DNA of 64,000 bases, from assembly GCF_049472655.1 (NCBI RefSeq), contig NZ_JAQNCS010000002.1, forward strand, positions 138,981 through 202,980, written 5' to 3'. This DNA is from Deferribacter abyssi (lineage in GTDB: Bacteria > Chrysiogenota > Deferribacteres > Deferribacterales > Deferribacteraceae). Shown one piece after another: positions 18,835 through 27,378 of the stretch. Every line of letters begins with the position of its first letter. The stretch's first letter is position 1. The notes under the pieces were generated by a model, which worked only from the letters and a program-made list of their open reading frames with translations, did no database searches and was not told where the DNA came from. Made by a program: the position numbers and the translations under genes.

Positions 18835-19541
18835 TTTAATAACCCCTCCAATTCATCATTTGTTAGTTCTTTGTATTCTCCAACATCCAGCCCTTTTATA
18901 GTAACATTCCCAACTCTTACCCGTATCAACCTCTCTACTTTAATTTTAAAATGTGAAAATATATTCCTTACCTGTCTTTTTTTTCCTTCCACTAAAATAA
19001 CTCTATAACGATTCCTACCTTCATACCAAAGTTTACAAGGCAAATATTTAAAATTGTCAGTTTCTAACCCATTTATTATTGTTTTCTCTTCTTTTAATTT
19101 TAGCTTTTTATTTACATATACAATATATTCTTTCTCCACTTTATTTTCTGGCCTTTGGAGGTTATAAATCAACTCACCATCATTTGTAAAAATTATTAGC
19201 CCTTCACTATCATAGTCTAACCTACCAGAATAACCAAGCTTATGATTTCTAAAAAAAGGGATATCAAGTAAACTTTTTTTACATCTAAAACTATCATAGG
19301 AAGTAAGCATCCGTCTCGGTTTATAAAATCTCAAATAAATTCTTTTAGAAAGTTCCAACAACTCACCATTAACAATGATCCTATCTTGCACCGAAAATCT
19401 TTCAGCTGGGTTGTATACCATTAGACCATTTACAGTTACCCTACCTTCAAAAATAAGCTTGTCAGCTTCTCTTCTAGAATATTTGCCACTTGATGCAATT
19501 AGTTTATTTAATCTAATCAATTTTTTTTCAACTCTTGCCAT
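18822..19541 (-). CDS. rluB: Pseudouridine synthase, RluB/RsuA family
   Basis: A 239-residue enzyme with an N-terminal S4 RNA-binding domain (IRLNKLIASSGKYSRREADKL region) and an RsuA/RluB catalytic domain. The catalytic aspartate lies in GRLDYDSEGL, and GKKRQVRN near the C-terminus is also typical. It probably makes a pseudouridine in 23S rRNA (position 2605 for RluB). The RluB assignment over RsuA or RluE rests mainly on the scpA-scpB-rluB context, which is widely conserved. It overlaps the scpB end by 25 bases. Confidence 0.86.
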   Translation of the reverse strand: MARVEKKLIRLNKLIASSGKYSRREADKLIFEGRVTVNGLMVYNPAERFSVQDRIIVNGELLELSKRIYLRFYKPRRMLTSYDSFRCKKSLLDIPFFRNHKLGYSGRLDYDSEGLIIFTNDGELIYNLQRPENKVEKEYIVYVNKKLKLKEEKTIINGLETDNFKYLPCKLWYEGRNRYRVILVEGKKRQVRNIFSHFKIKVERLIRVRVGNVTIKGLDVGEYKELTNDELEGLLKCIG

Positions 19542-20029
19542 TCTCTAAATGTTGGTAGTTCACTTAAATTATTCAACCCAAAATATTCAAGAAATTTGTT
19601 GGTTGTACAGTAAAGAAGCGGCTTCCCGGGAACATCTTTTCTACCTATTATCTTAATAAACCCTTTATCTAAAAGATTCTTTATAATGGACGAGCTATTA
19701 ACCCCTCTAATTTCTTCAATCTCTGCCTTAGTAATCGGTTGTCTATACGCTATAACAGCAAGAGTTTCAAGAGTTGCTTTGGTAAGAGAATCTTTCTTTT
19801 CCCCAAAAACTTCCACCAAAAATTCATACACACTCTCATCACTTACCATTTGATAACCATTTGCCACAATCCTAATTTTAAGACCAATATCAAGAGAATT
19901 AAAATAATCTATATAATCAATCAATCTATTTTCAAGGTTAACTGGATCCATAATCTGACGGAAAGTCTTAATAGAAACAGGTTTACCAGATAAAAAAAGA
20001 GCAGAATAAAAAAGTTTTCTTTCATCCAT
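19517..20029 (-). CDS. scpB: Segregation and condensation protein ScpB
   Basis: A 170-residue winged-helix kleisin-associated protein that binds ScpA and SMC in the chromosome-condensing complex. It has the ScpB pattern of two winged-helix domains, with TLAVIAYRQPITKAEIEEIRGV in the second. The N-terminus YSALFLSGKPVS matches the usual start of the family. It overlaps scpA by 8 bases and rluB by 25. The smc gene is not in this window. Confidence 0.93.
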   Translation of the reverse strand: MDERKLFYSALFLSGKPVSIKTFRQIMDPVNLENRLIDYIDYFNSLDIGLKIRIVANGYQMVSDESVYEFLVEVFGEKKDSLTKATLETLAVIAYRQPITKAEIEEIRGVNSSSIIKNLLDKGFIKIIGRKDVPGKPLLYCTTNKFLEYFGLNNLSELPTFREWQELKKN

Positions 20030-20729
20030 TCTTAACTTTCACCATAAAATTACTAAAATTTGATTCTTGAACAGCGATAATCACTTTTAATTTTATAAGT
20101 TCTAATATTGCCAAAAAACTCACAGCCACTTCCTTTTTATCAATACACTTTTTTATAATCTCACTCCAAAAAACTTCTCTTCTCTCAAGAACAAAGCTTT
20201 TTATTTTTTTTATTATTGTATTAATATCAAGACTCTTTCTTTCTAACGTTATAGTTCTTTCCCCTTCCTTTTTCAATAAATCAAAAAAATGTCTTGCTAT
20301 AGTATAAGCATCACCAATAGGTTCAAAATCTTTTTCTAAAAAAATTGTATCTTCTCTCGTCATACACATAGAAGCTTTAGACTCTTTGTCACGTAAAATC
20401 TCAGCTACATCCTTATAAAAAGAATATTCTATTAGACGCTGAGTAAACAAAAACTTTTCTTCTTCCACATCCATTTCTTCATCTACAACCTTATTTTGTG
20501 GTAGCAACATCTTTGATTTTAAATAAACTAAGTAGGAAGCCATCTGTATAAAATCTGAAGCAATTTCAATATCCATTTCTTCCATTTGCTTAATAGTATT
20601 TATAAACTGATCTGCTATAACAGATATAGATATATCATAAATATTCATCTCATTCTTATAAATAAGATGAATAAGTAAATCCAAAGGACCTTCAAAATTC
20701 TCTAATCTTACCTCTAGAAGGTCGCTCAT
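20022..20729 (-). CDS. scpA: Segregation and condensation protein ScpA
   Basis: A 235-residue kleisin that bridges the SMC dimer. The N-terminal signature EVRLENFEGPLDLLIHLI is clear, and the C-terminal winged helix (VAVSFLAILELIKLKVI) is present. It starts directly after the trpS stop and overlaps scpB, forming the usual scpAB pair. Family length is normal. Confidence 0.94.
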   Translation of the reverse strand: MSDLLEVRLENFEGPLDLLIHLIYKNEMNIYDISISVIADQFINTIKQMEEMDIEIASDFIQMASYLVYLKSKMLLPQNKVVDEEMDVEEEKFLFTQRLIEYSFYKDVAEILRDKESKASMCMTREDTIFLEKDFEPIGDAYTIARHFFDLLKKEGERTITLERKSLDINTIIKKIKSFVLERREVFWSEIIKKCIDKKEVAVSFLAILELIKLKVIIAVQESNFSNFMVKVKNG

Positions 20730-21710
20730 CTACACTCTCATTGCTTTTCTCACTTTATCCATAATTGCCCCTGCAGTTTCCTCTGCTTTTTTCTGTCCAG
20801 GAGCTAAAAATTCATCTATATCCTTTATCAAGGTTTCATAATATTTTCTTTTCTCTTGAATAGGCTCAAGAAAAGCAAATAAATGCCTCAACAATATCCT
20901 TTTACAATCTATACACCCAATCTTTGCATTTTTACAACCATCAATAATCTCTGTTCTTTCTTCATCGGTAGAAAATACTTTATGATAATCAAAAACCGGA
21001 CATATATCAGGATCTCCAGGATCACTTCTTCTTTTTCTATTGGTATCGGTCATCATAGTCAAAATCTTTTTTTCAACACTTTTCAAATCTTCACTCAACA
21101 TTATTGTATTTCCATAAGATTTGCTCATTTTCCTACCATCTGTTCCCAATAATTTTGGAACCTCAGTTAATAGACCTTCTGGTTCAACAAAAATCTCACA
21201 TTTATATAAGAAATGGAACCTACGTACAATCTCTCTACTAATTTCAATATGTGGTAACTGATCAACACCTACAGGAACGTATTTTGCGCTATATAATATG
21301 ATATCTACTGTTTGTAAAAGAGGATAACTTAAAAAACCAATATTATTTAAATCCCTATCTTTCAACTCTTGTTTAATCTCCTTATAAGAAGGGCATCTCT
21401 CAAGCCAACTTACAGGTGTAATCATTGATAAAAGAACAAACAGTTCGGCATGATATAAATTTTTAGATTGTATGAAAAGAGTGCTTTTTTTTGGATCTAT
21501 ACCAACACTCAACCAATCAAGGACTAAATCTCTTCGATATTCCTCAATATTTTCAGGATTCTCATAACTAGTTGTTAAAGCATGCCAATCAGCAACAAAA
21601 TAAAAACATTCATATTCATCTTGAAGTTTTACCCAGTTTTTCAAAGCACCAAAATAATGACCAATATGAAGCTTACCCGTTGGTCTCATACCACTCAAAA
21701 CTCTTTTCAT
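20730..21710 (-). CDS. trpS: Tryptophanyl-tRNA synthetase
   Basis: A class I aminoacyl-tRNA synthetase of about 326 residues that charges tRNA-Trp. The HIGH motif is in PTGKLHIGHYFG near the N-terminus, and the KMSKS loop appears as GRKMSKSYGN. I chose the ATG at 21710 over the GTG two codons upstream because AAGGGG sits at the right distance. The trpS-scpA-scpB order occurs in several phyla. No T-box or leader peptide was seen upstream. Confidence 0.95.
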   Translation of the reverse strand: MKRVLSGMRPTGKLHIGHYFGALKNWVKLQDEYECFYFVADWHALTTSYENPENIEEYRRDLVLDWLSVGIDPKKSTLFIQSKNLYHAELFVLLSMITPVSWLERCPSYKEIKQELKDRDLNNIGFLSYPLLQTVDIILYSAKYVPVGVDQLPHIEISREIVRRFHFLYKCEIFVEPEGLLTEVPKLLGTDGRKMSKSYGNTIMLSEDLKSVEKKILTMMTDTNRKRRSDPGDPDICPVFDYHKVFSTDEERTEIIDGCKNAKIGCIDCKRILLRHLFAFLEPIQEKRKYYETLIKDIDEFLAPGQKKAEETAGAIMDKVRKAMRV

Positions 21711-21722
21711 AACCACCCCTTG

Positions 21723-22355
21723 TTAAATTAGCAACCTTATCAAAAAATGTATTATAGGAAAAACTATGTAGTCGACTACTCGAGTAATAATGAGAAGTAA
21801 AATAATTATAAATCCATATCTTTCAAATTGTGCAAACTTTATCTGTTTATTAAGTGGTAAAAATGATTGTAGAATCCTGCCACCATCAAGAGGAAGAACA
21901 GGAATCAGATTAAAAATACCAAGAGCAATGTTAATCTGAACAGAAAATATGAGCATCATTGTTATAGGAAACAAAACTTTTAAAATCAAAGGGTTATTTG
22001 TGTTAATAGATGAAACTATGTGGTAAAGTAATGCTGATAAAACTGCTACCAAAAAATTTGCAGCAGGCCCAGCCGCTGCTACCAAAGCAACTCCATACTT
22101 TTTCCTGGCAACCACACTGAAATTAACAGGAACAGGTTTTGCCCATCCAAACAATCTTGTAATCAACAGAAATAACAAACCAAGAATATCAATATGAACA
22201 AAAGGATTCAATGTAAGCCTGCCAGCTCTCTTTGCAGTATCATCACCTAACAAATATGCAGCATAACCATGAGAAGCCTCATGAACAGTTACTGCCAAAA
22301 GAAACGGTACAATAGCAATGCTTAAATCACGTAAAAAAGAATTTATATCAAACAT
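21723..22355 (-). CDS. Site-2-protease-like M50 metalloprotease (membrane)
   Basis: A 210-residue membrane protease. The zinc motif HEASH (HExxH) is at about residues 25-29 in the first hydrophobic segment. The distal NLIPVLPLDGGRI motif supplies the third ligand aspartate. Four to six hydrophobic segments match the small M50B group, which lacks a PDZ domain. Substrates are unknown. A promoter lies directly upstream, and the ATG has no Shine-Dalgarno, so translation may be leaderless. The gene leads directly into trpS. Confidence 0.87.
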   Translation of the reverse strand: MFDINSFLRDLSIAIVPFLLAVTVHEASHGYAAYLLGDDTAKRAGRLTLNPFVHIDILGLLFLLITRLFGWAKPVPVNFSVVARKKYGVALVAAAGPAANFLVAVLSALLYHIVSSINTNNPLILKVLFPITMMLIFSVQINIALGIFNLIPVLPLDGGRILQSFLPLNKQIKFAQFERYGFIIILLLIITRVVDYIVFPIIHFLIRLLI

Positions 22356-22363
22356 AATTTTTA

Positions 22364-22392
22364 TAAATATCAGAAGGATATTATAATGTCAA
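22364..22392 (-). promoter_or_regulatory. Sigma-70 promoter upstream of the M50 protease gene
   Basis: On the minus strand TTGACA (22392-22387) and TATTTA (22369-22364) are 17 bases apart. The -10 box ends 8 bases before the ATG at 22355. The -35 is perfect and the -10 is weak. It sits in the only sizeable gap (22356-22469) of the long minus-strand run and probably starts a sub-operon. Confidence 0.5.
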
Positions 22393-22469
22393 AACATTTA
22401 TCAATCTTACTTTTTTATATTCTAGATATAATAGATTAAAATATCTTTCATTATATTTTATTTACTTCA

Positions 22470-23153
22470 CTATACTCTATTTCCCTTTAACATAGCTTCT
22501 ATATAAGCAATATCTTCTTTATAGGTAATTTTAATATTTTCAGGGTATGATAGTACATAACCAACTTTTTCACCCAACATCTCTAAAGCTTGTGCCTCAT
22601 CAGTAATTTTTAATCCTTTATCACATACATACCTCAGTGCTTCAATAAGTTTAAATCTGTCAAACCCCTGTGGCGTATGGGATAATAATAATTTTTCTCT
22701 GTCAACAGTTTCTTTTATTATACCATTTTCAATAATTTTTACAGTGTCTCTAATCCTTAATCCACAAATTACCCCTTTGTATTCGCCTAGCTTATCAACA
22801 AGTTCTCTCACAACTTCTTTTTTAACTATAGGTCTTACCGCATCATGAATTAAAACATATTCCGCATTAGACGCTAATAAGCAGTTAAATACTGTGTTAA
22901 ATCTCTCTTTGCCACCCTCTACAATTGTCACATTATCAATATTTAACTCATCTAATAAATTTTTTATAAAAATTTCATCACTATCTACCTTACAACCAAT
23001 AATAAAATTATTGAAACAATAGCTTTCTTTTAAATGTTTCAAAGTATAATAAAAAATTGGTTTCCCAAATATTTCGTAAAATTGTTTTTTTACAGTACCA
23101 CCAAATCTCTTTCCAACCCCAGCTGCAGGTATCACAATATCAATCTTTTTCAT
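22470..23153 (-). CDS. ispD: 2-C-methyl-D-erythritol 4-phosphate cytidylyltransferase
   Basis: A 227-residue nucleotidyltransferase that activates MEP with CTP in the isoprenoid pathway. The N-terminal VIPAAGVGKRFGG loop is the CTP-binding signature; the lysine after it is conserved. The HDAVRPIV and LLSHTPQGF segments are also typical. Length matches IspD alone, with no IspF fusion. It overlaps the PIN/TRAM gene by 4 bases, a common neighbour of ispD. Together with dxs and ispA it supports the MEP route. Confidence 0.94.
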   Translation of the reverse strand: MKKIDIVIPAAGVGKRFGGTVKKQFYEIFGKPIFYYTLKHLKESYCFNNFIIGCKVDSDEIFIKNLLDELNIDNVTIVEGGKERFNTVFNCLLASNAEYVLIHDAVRPIVKKEVVRELVDKLGEYKGVICGLRIRDTVKIIENGIIKETVDREKLLLSHTPQGFDRFKLIEALRYVCDKGLKITDEAQALEMLGEKVGYVLSYPENIKITYKEDIAYIEAMLKGNRV

Positions 23154-24118
23154 ATTAGCTTAGTAAAAATAATCCTGCCAGTTTCTGTCTGTAAAAGACT
23201 TGTAACTTCAACCTTAACTTTTTCTCCTATATGTCTTTTCCCATTTTCTACCACTACCATCGTTCCATCTTCCAAATAGCCAACTCCCTGATTATGCTCT
23301 TTCCCTTCTTTCACAAGGATTATTTCCAATTCTTCGCCAGGTAAAACCGTCTGTCTTAGAGCAATAGCCAAACTATTAATATTCAAAACTTCTACATTCT
23401 GTATTTCAGCCACCTTCAATAAGTTATAATCAGTTGTAATAATCTTACCTTTTAGCTTTTTAGCAAGCATTACAAGTTTTTCATCCACCGTACCCACATC
23501 AGTAAAATCCGATTCATCTATAATTAGTGGAATTTTCTTCTGTTCTTTTAATCGTTGCAAAACATTTAGTCCTCTTTTCCCTTTTTGTCTTCTCAAATGT
23601 TCATGTGAATCTGCTATATTCTGTAATTCCTTCAACACAAATATAGGAATTATTAACACCCCTTCCACAAATCCAGTATCAATCACATCAACAATCCTAC
23701 CATCAATCAGCGTAGAAGTATCAAGAACTTTTGGAATTTTAAGAATCTTAGTTTTAACAGGTTTTAAACTTATTTTTGAAAAAAGATTTTCTACTATTGT
23801 ATAATTTTTATAGCCTAGCAAAATTCCAATATAAGTTACAACAAAGTAAAAACCTAGTTTTATCGGTTCATTTGTAATAAATGTACTCAAAGGATACATT
23901 ATAAGATATCCAAGTATTAGAAAAACGATGCCACCAATTAATGCACTTACAGTCTTTAAGCTCTTCAAGTCGCTGATAAGAGTTTCGATTAAATTAATGG
24001 CTAAAATTACACCTAAAGAATATGCTACAGCATAATAAATATCAATCCCAATCTTGTTTCTTAAAAAAACAAAAACCACAATTATTATAGCAGAATAAAT
24101 AAATCTAAACAACCACAT
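23150..24118 (-). CDS. PIN/TRAM-domain membrane protein (YacL-like)
   Basis: A 322-residue protein with four hydrophobic segments (about residues 1-110), a PIN nuclease-fold domain starting at KVLDTSTLIDGRI with conserved acidic residues, and a C-terminal TRAM domain (about 255-315) likely to bind RNA. This architecture is widespread next to ispD. The catalytic function has not been established from sequence; PIN domains often cut RNA. The PIN acidic residues appear intact, so it may be an active ribonuclease anchored at the membrane. Confidence 0.85.
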   Translation of the reverse strand: MWLFRFIYSAIIIVVFVFLRNKIGIDIYYAVAYSLGVILAINLIETLISDLKSLKTVSALIGGIVFLILGYLIMYPLSTFITNEPIKLGFYFVVTYIGILLGYKNYTIVENLFSKISLKPVKTKILKIPKVLDTSTLIDGRIVDVIDTGFVEGVLIIPIFVLKELQNIADSHEHLRRQKGKRGLNVLQRLKEQKKIPLIIDESDFTDVGTVDEKLVMLAKKLKGKIITTDYNLLKVAEIQNVEVLNINSLAIALRQTVLPGEELEIILVKEGKEHNQGVGYLEDGTMVVVENGKRHIGEKVKVEVTSLLQTETGRIIFTKLI

Positions 24119-24121
24119 AAA

Positions 24122-25123
24122 TTATCCCCTTATATAAGAAAACAAAGATTTAAAATCCTCTTTCCTTCCAAGACATATAAGAACATCATCCTCTTCTAAA
24201 ATTTCTTCTGGACCAGGATTATATAAAAACTGACTGCCTCTCTTCTTAATTGCAATTACAATTATCCCGTGTTTCCTTAAGTTAGACTCTAAAATAGATT
24301 TGTTTACAAGTTTTGAACCTTTAGAAATGGTTATTTCTTCCACTTCAATATTATAATCATTCTTACCCAAAGCAAGATCTAAAAACTCTGAAACATTCGG
24401 TTTTACAATAGCATTTGCAATCCGAAGACCACCAATTACAAAAGGAGAAATAACATTGTCTGCTCCAGCCCAAAACAATTTTGCACTAGCTTCATCATCA
24501 ACTGCTCTAGCATATACTTTTAAATCCTGATTAAAACCTTTTGCTGTAAGCGTAATATAAACATTTTCTGCATCTGATTCCACAACAGAAATTATCCCTT
24601 TTGCATGCAAAATACCTGCTCTAACCAAAGTATCCTCTTTTGTAGCATTACCTATTATATACAAATACCCTTTCTCATCAAATTCAGGAGCCAAACCCTC
24701 ATCCTTCTCAATTATAACAAAAGGTATATTTCTTTCATCTAACTGTTCACAGATTATTTTTCCCATTCTCCCATATCCACAAATTATATAATGTTCTCTT
24801 AATTTATCAATTTTCTTATCCATCTTCTTTCTCCAAAAAGTTTTTCTAATTTCACCAGCCACTATTAAATCAAAAACTTGAGTACCAATATAAGCAAGAG
24901 TTCCTGTTCCTGTTAAAATCAAAAATATAGTAAAGATTTTTCCATTATCAGATAACTGAATAACCTCCTCATAACCAACAGTTGAAATTGTAATTATAGT
25001 CATAAACAAAGCATCTAAAATACTAGCATGCTCAATTACTACATACGTAAACGTCCCTATAAAAGTAATGAATAACAAAAATATAAAACCAATTACAATA
25101 TTTCTAATTTTTGTTTCATACAT
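24122..25123 (-). CDS. Two-helix potassium channel with RCK (TrkA-N and TrkA-C) domains
   Basis: A 333-residue ion channel. Two transmembrane helices flank a pore loop with the selectivity filter TVGYE (residues 48-52), followed by a TrkA-N NAD-binding domain starting at HYIICGYGRMGK and a C-terminal TrkA-C domain (about 250-333). This is the MthK-like layout; ligand gating by nucleotides or Ca2+ is possible but not shown. It starts at the stop of the YggT gene, in an envelope-related cluster. Confidence 0.88.
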   Translation of the reverse strand: MYETKIRNIVIGFIFLLFITFIGTFTYVVIEHASILDALFMTIITISTVGYEEVIQLSDNGKIFTIFLILTGTGTLAYIGTQVFDLIVAGEIRKTFWRKKMDKKIDKLREHYIICGYGRMGKIICEQLDERNIPFVIIEKDEGLAPEFDEKGYLYIIGNATKEDTLVRAGILHAKGIISVVESDAENVYITLTAKGFNQDLKVYARAVDDEASAKLFWAGADNVISPFVIGGLRIANAIVKPNVSEFLDLALGKNDYNIEVEEITISKGSKLVNKSILESNLRKHGIIVIAIKKRGSQFLYNPGPEEILEEDDVLICLGRKEDFKSLFSYIRG

Positions 25124-25945
25124 TTAAAGTAATAATCCTATAAGCCGTTTTAAAAATACTCTCAAAAATTCGATGATAAATATTGCAATAATAGGAGAAA
25201 TATCTACTATCCCTATTGTAGGTATTAACCTTCTAAAAGGTCCCATCACTGGCTCTGTAAGTGCTACTATCAGCTGAACCAAAGGATTGTAAGGATCAGG
25301 GCTTACCCATGATATTAAAGCCCTTATAATTATCAACCATGTTAAAATCCCAAGCAAATCTATTAATGAAAATAGCCCATATTTCACTGAAAAAACTAAC
25401 GTACCTAACAAATTAAAATTACCATAAAAAGTCAAACTAAAAATCACCTGAAACACCGAATCCACTATTACATAAACACTAAAAACCAAAAATACCGCCA
25501 CAACAGTTATCCAATTATTAGGTATGTTAATAATATTTCGCGCAATTTTTACCCAAAACAGCCCAATTCTATAAAAAAAAGTTGTGTAAATAGAAGTTTG
25601 ATAAGCAGTATTTAAAAGACTACCAAGAAAAATTGATATAATATAAAAAACCATTAAAAATCTAACTACATCGTCAACAGCATCAACTATGCTCCCCAAC
25701 AAAGTCTGCCCAGATAACGTCCAGTAAACCATCCCAAGCAACAAAGTAAAAAAAGCTATTATAAATACTGTATACTTTTTACTTTTCTCATGAGGCATAC
25801 TTTTAAAAAGTGTACCATATATAGGTTCTGTCAATGATGCTACAATCTTACCTAATGGATTCAAATAAAGCTCCTGTCTTGTCATAACATTACGTAAGAT
25901 AAGAACAACAATATAACTTTTTATAATAATACTAAAAAATCCCAT
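25124..25945 (-). CDS. YggT-family membrane protein with two YggT domains
   Basis: A 273-residue integral membrane protein. Two YggT repeats are visible: an N-terminal one with NPLGKIVASLTEPIYG and a C-terminal one with DPYNPLVQLIVALTEPVMGP. At least six hydrophobic segments are present. YggT proteins are often next to yggS and have been linked to osmotic or envelope functions, but no biochemical activity is established. It lies between yggS and the K+ channel, which fits an ion or envelope role. Confidence 0.83.
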   Translation of the reverse strand: MGFFSIIIKSYIVVLILRNVMTRQELYLNPLGKIVASLTEPIYGTLFKSMPHEKSKKYTVFIIAFFTLLLGMVYWTLSGQTLLGSIVDAVDDVVRFLMVFYIISIFLGSLLNTAYQTSIYTTFFYRIGLFWVKIARNIINIPNNWITVVAVFLVFSVYVIVDSVFQVIFSLTFYGNFNLLGTLVFSVKYGLFSLIDLLGILTWLIIIRALISWVSPDPYNPLVQLIVALTEPVMGPFRRLIPTIGIVDISPIIAIFIIEFLRVFLKRLIGLLL

Positions 25946-25960
25946 AACATCCCCTATCTA

Positions 25961-26641
25961 TTATTTTCTTTTTCCAAAAATTGCAGAACCAATCCTAACC
26001 ATATTAGAACCTTCTTCTATAGCAATTTCAAAATCATCGCTCATCCCCATAGAAAGATACTTTATATCATATTTAGATTTTAAATCTAAAAAAAGTTCAC
26101 GCATTCTTGAAAAATAAACTCTATTATTTTCTGGATTTTCTTCTAAAGGAGGAATCATCATTAACCCTCTTAGTCTCAAATTCTCACACTTCACAACATA
26201 TTCCAATAAATCATCAAAGTGTTCCATCAAAACACCTGATTTTTGAGGCTCCCTAGCTATATTTACTTGCAATAAAATATCCTGCACATAATTTATTTTC
26301 TTTGCTCTTTCATTTATCAGTTTTGCCAGCTCTATTCTATCAACAGATTGAATAATCGAAAAATTTTCCTTTAAATATTTCACCTTGTTAGTCTGTAAGT
26401 GTCCAATAAAATGAAATTGTGCATCTATTTTCATCTCTTTCAATTTTTCTATCTTACTTAAGGCCTCCTGGACCCTATTTTCTCCAAAAATTTTCTGACC
26501 ATACTTTATTGCCTCAACAATAGACTCCACTGGAAAAGTTTTACTAACCGCCACAAGGACAATATCATCCTTACTTCTACCACTTTTTAAGGCTGCTTTA
26601 TCAATTTTCTCCCATATTTTTTCTAGATTTTCTTTTATCAT
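25961..26641 (-). CDS. yggS: PLP homeostasis protein YggS/PROSC
   Basis: A 226-residue alanine-racemase-fold protein that binds pyridoxal phosphate and buffers its level. The PLP lysine is in VAVSKTFP near residue 33. The IFGENRVQEAL, FHFIGHLQTNK and SMGMSDDFEIAIEEGSNMVRIG segments are all typical. It has a strong GAGGAGA ribosome site and overlaps pgeF by 4 bases. The yggS-yggT-pgeF cluster is widely conserved. Confidence 0.93.
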   Translation of the reverse strand: MIKENLEKIWEKIDKAALKSGRSKDDIVLVAVSKTFPVESIVEAIKYGQKIFGENRVQEALSKIEKLKEMKIDAQFHFIGHLQTNKVKYLKENFSIIQSVDRIELAKLINERAKKINYVQDILLQVNIAREPQKSGVLMEHFDDLLEYVVKCENLRLRGLMMIPPLEENPENNRVYFSRMRELFLDLKSKYDIKYLSMGMSDDFEIAIEEGSNMVRIGSAIFGKRK

Positions 26642-27378
26642 CTTCTCCTCATCAAAAAAGAAAGCATTCTACCAGTAACTCCATCCCTTCTATAAGAATA
26701 AAACATATCATTGCAATATGAACAATATCTTATATGCTCTATGCAATTTTTTTCAATACTATTTTCTAATAAAATTTTCTCAACCTGTAAACGAAGATTG
26801 AAATACATTTTCCCGTTGTTAATTAAAAGACATTCTTCCATATCAAACTTTTTCTTAACTATATTGATAAAATCATTTCTTACTTCAAAACATTTCTCAC
26901 ATATTCCCACTCCAACAATAACCTTTTTTATCTTCTCATCCTTAAATTTCTCTAAACATCTTTCAATAATCCCATTATATACTGATCTCCAACCACAATG
27001 TAAATTGGCAATACTTTCATTTTTACCAATTAACTGTACATTGAAACAATCTGCTGTTAAAATTCCAAGTCCAAGCCCAATATATTTAGTAAAAAGTCCA
27101 TCACCATCAATAAAAGATGGTGTATTTATATCACATGTCACTACATGTGCTCCATGCACTTGGTTCAAAATAATAACTCTTTTGACATTAAACAACTTTT
27201 TTATTAACAAATAATTTCTATTCACCTCAATTAAATCATCACCGCAAAAAAAACCAAAATTCAAACCATCATAAACCCTTTTTGAAAAATTTCCCAATTT
27301 AGAAGAAGTAAAAGAAACAAATTTCTCTTCTATAGAATTAGGTAAAATCAGTTTTATTCCTCCAATATTTTTAAACAT
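26638..27378 (-). CDS. pgeF: Purine nucleoside phosphorylase, YfiH/LACC1 family
   Basis: A protein of about 246 residues of the multicopper-oxidase-like PgeF/YlmD/YfiH family. Members act as purine nucleoside phosphorylases or adenosine deaminases and edit peptidoglycan precursors. Conserved segments are VHGAHVV, LTADCFNVQLIG and LHCGWRSVYNGI, with metal-binding His and Cys residues. The first ATG (27378) lies within the end of the radical SAM gene. An internal GGAGG shortly downstream hints that translation could start slightly later at a non-ATG codon. Confidence 0.86.
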   Translation of the reverse strand: MFKNIGGIKLILPNSIEEKFVSFTSSKLGNFSKRVYDGLNFGFFCGDDLIEVNRNYLLIKKLFNVKRVIILNQVHGAHVVTCDINTPSFIDGDGLFTKYIGLGLGILTADCFNVQLIGKNESIANLHCGWRSVYNGIIERCLEKFKDEKIKKVIVGVGICEKCFEVRNDFINIVKKKFDMEECLLINNGKMYFNLRLQVEKILLENSIEKNCIEHIRYCSYCNDMFYSYRRDGVTGRMLSFLMRRR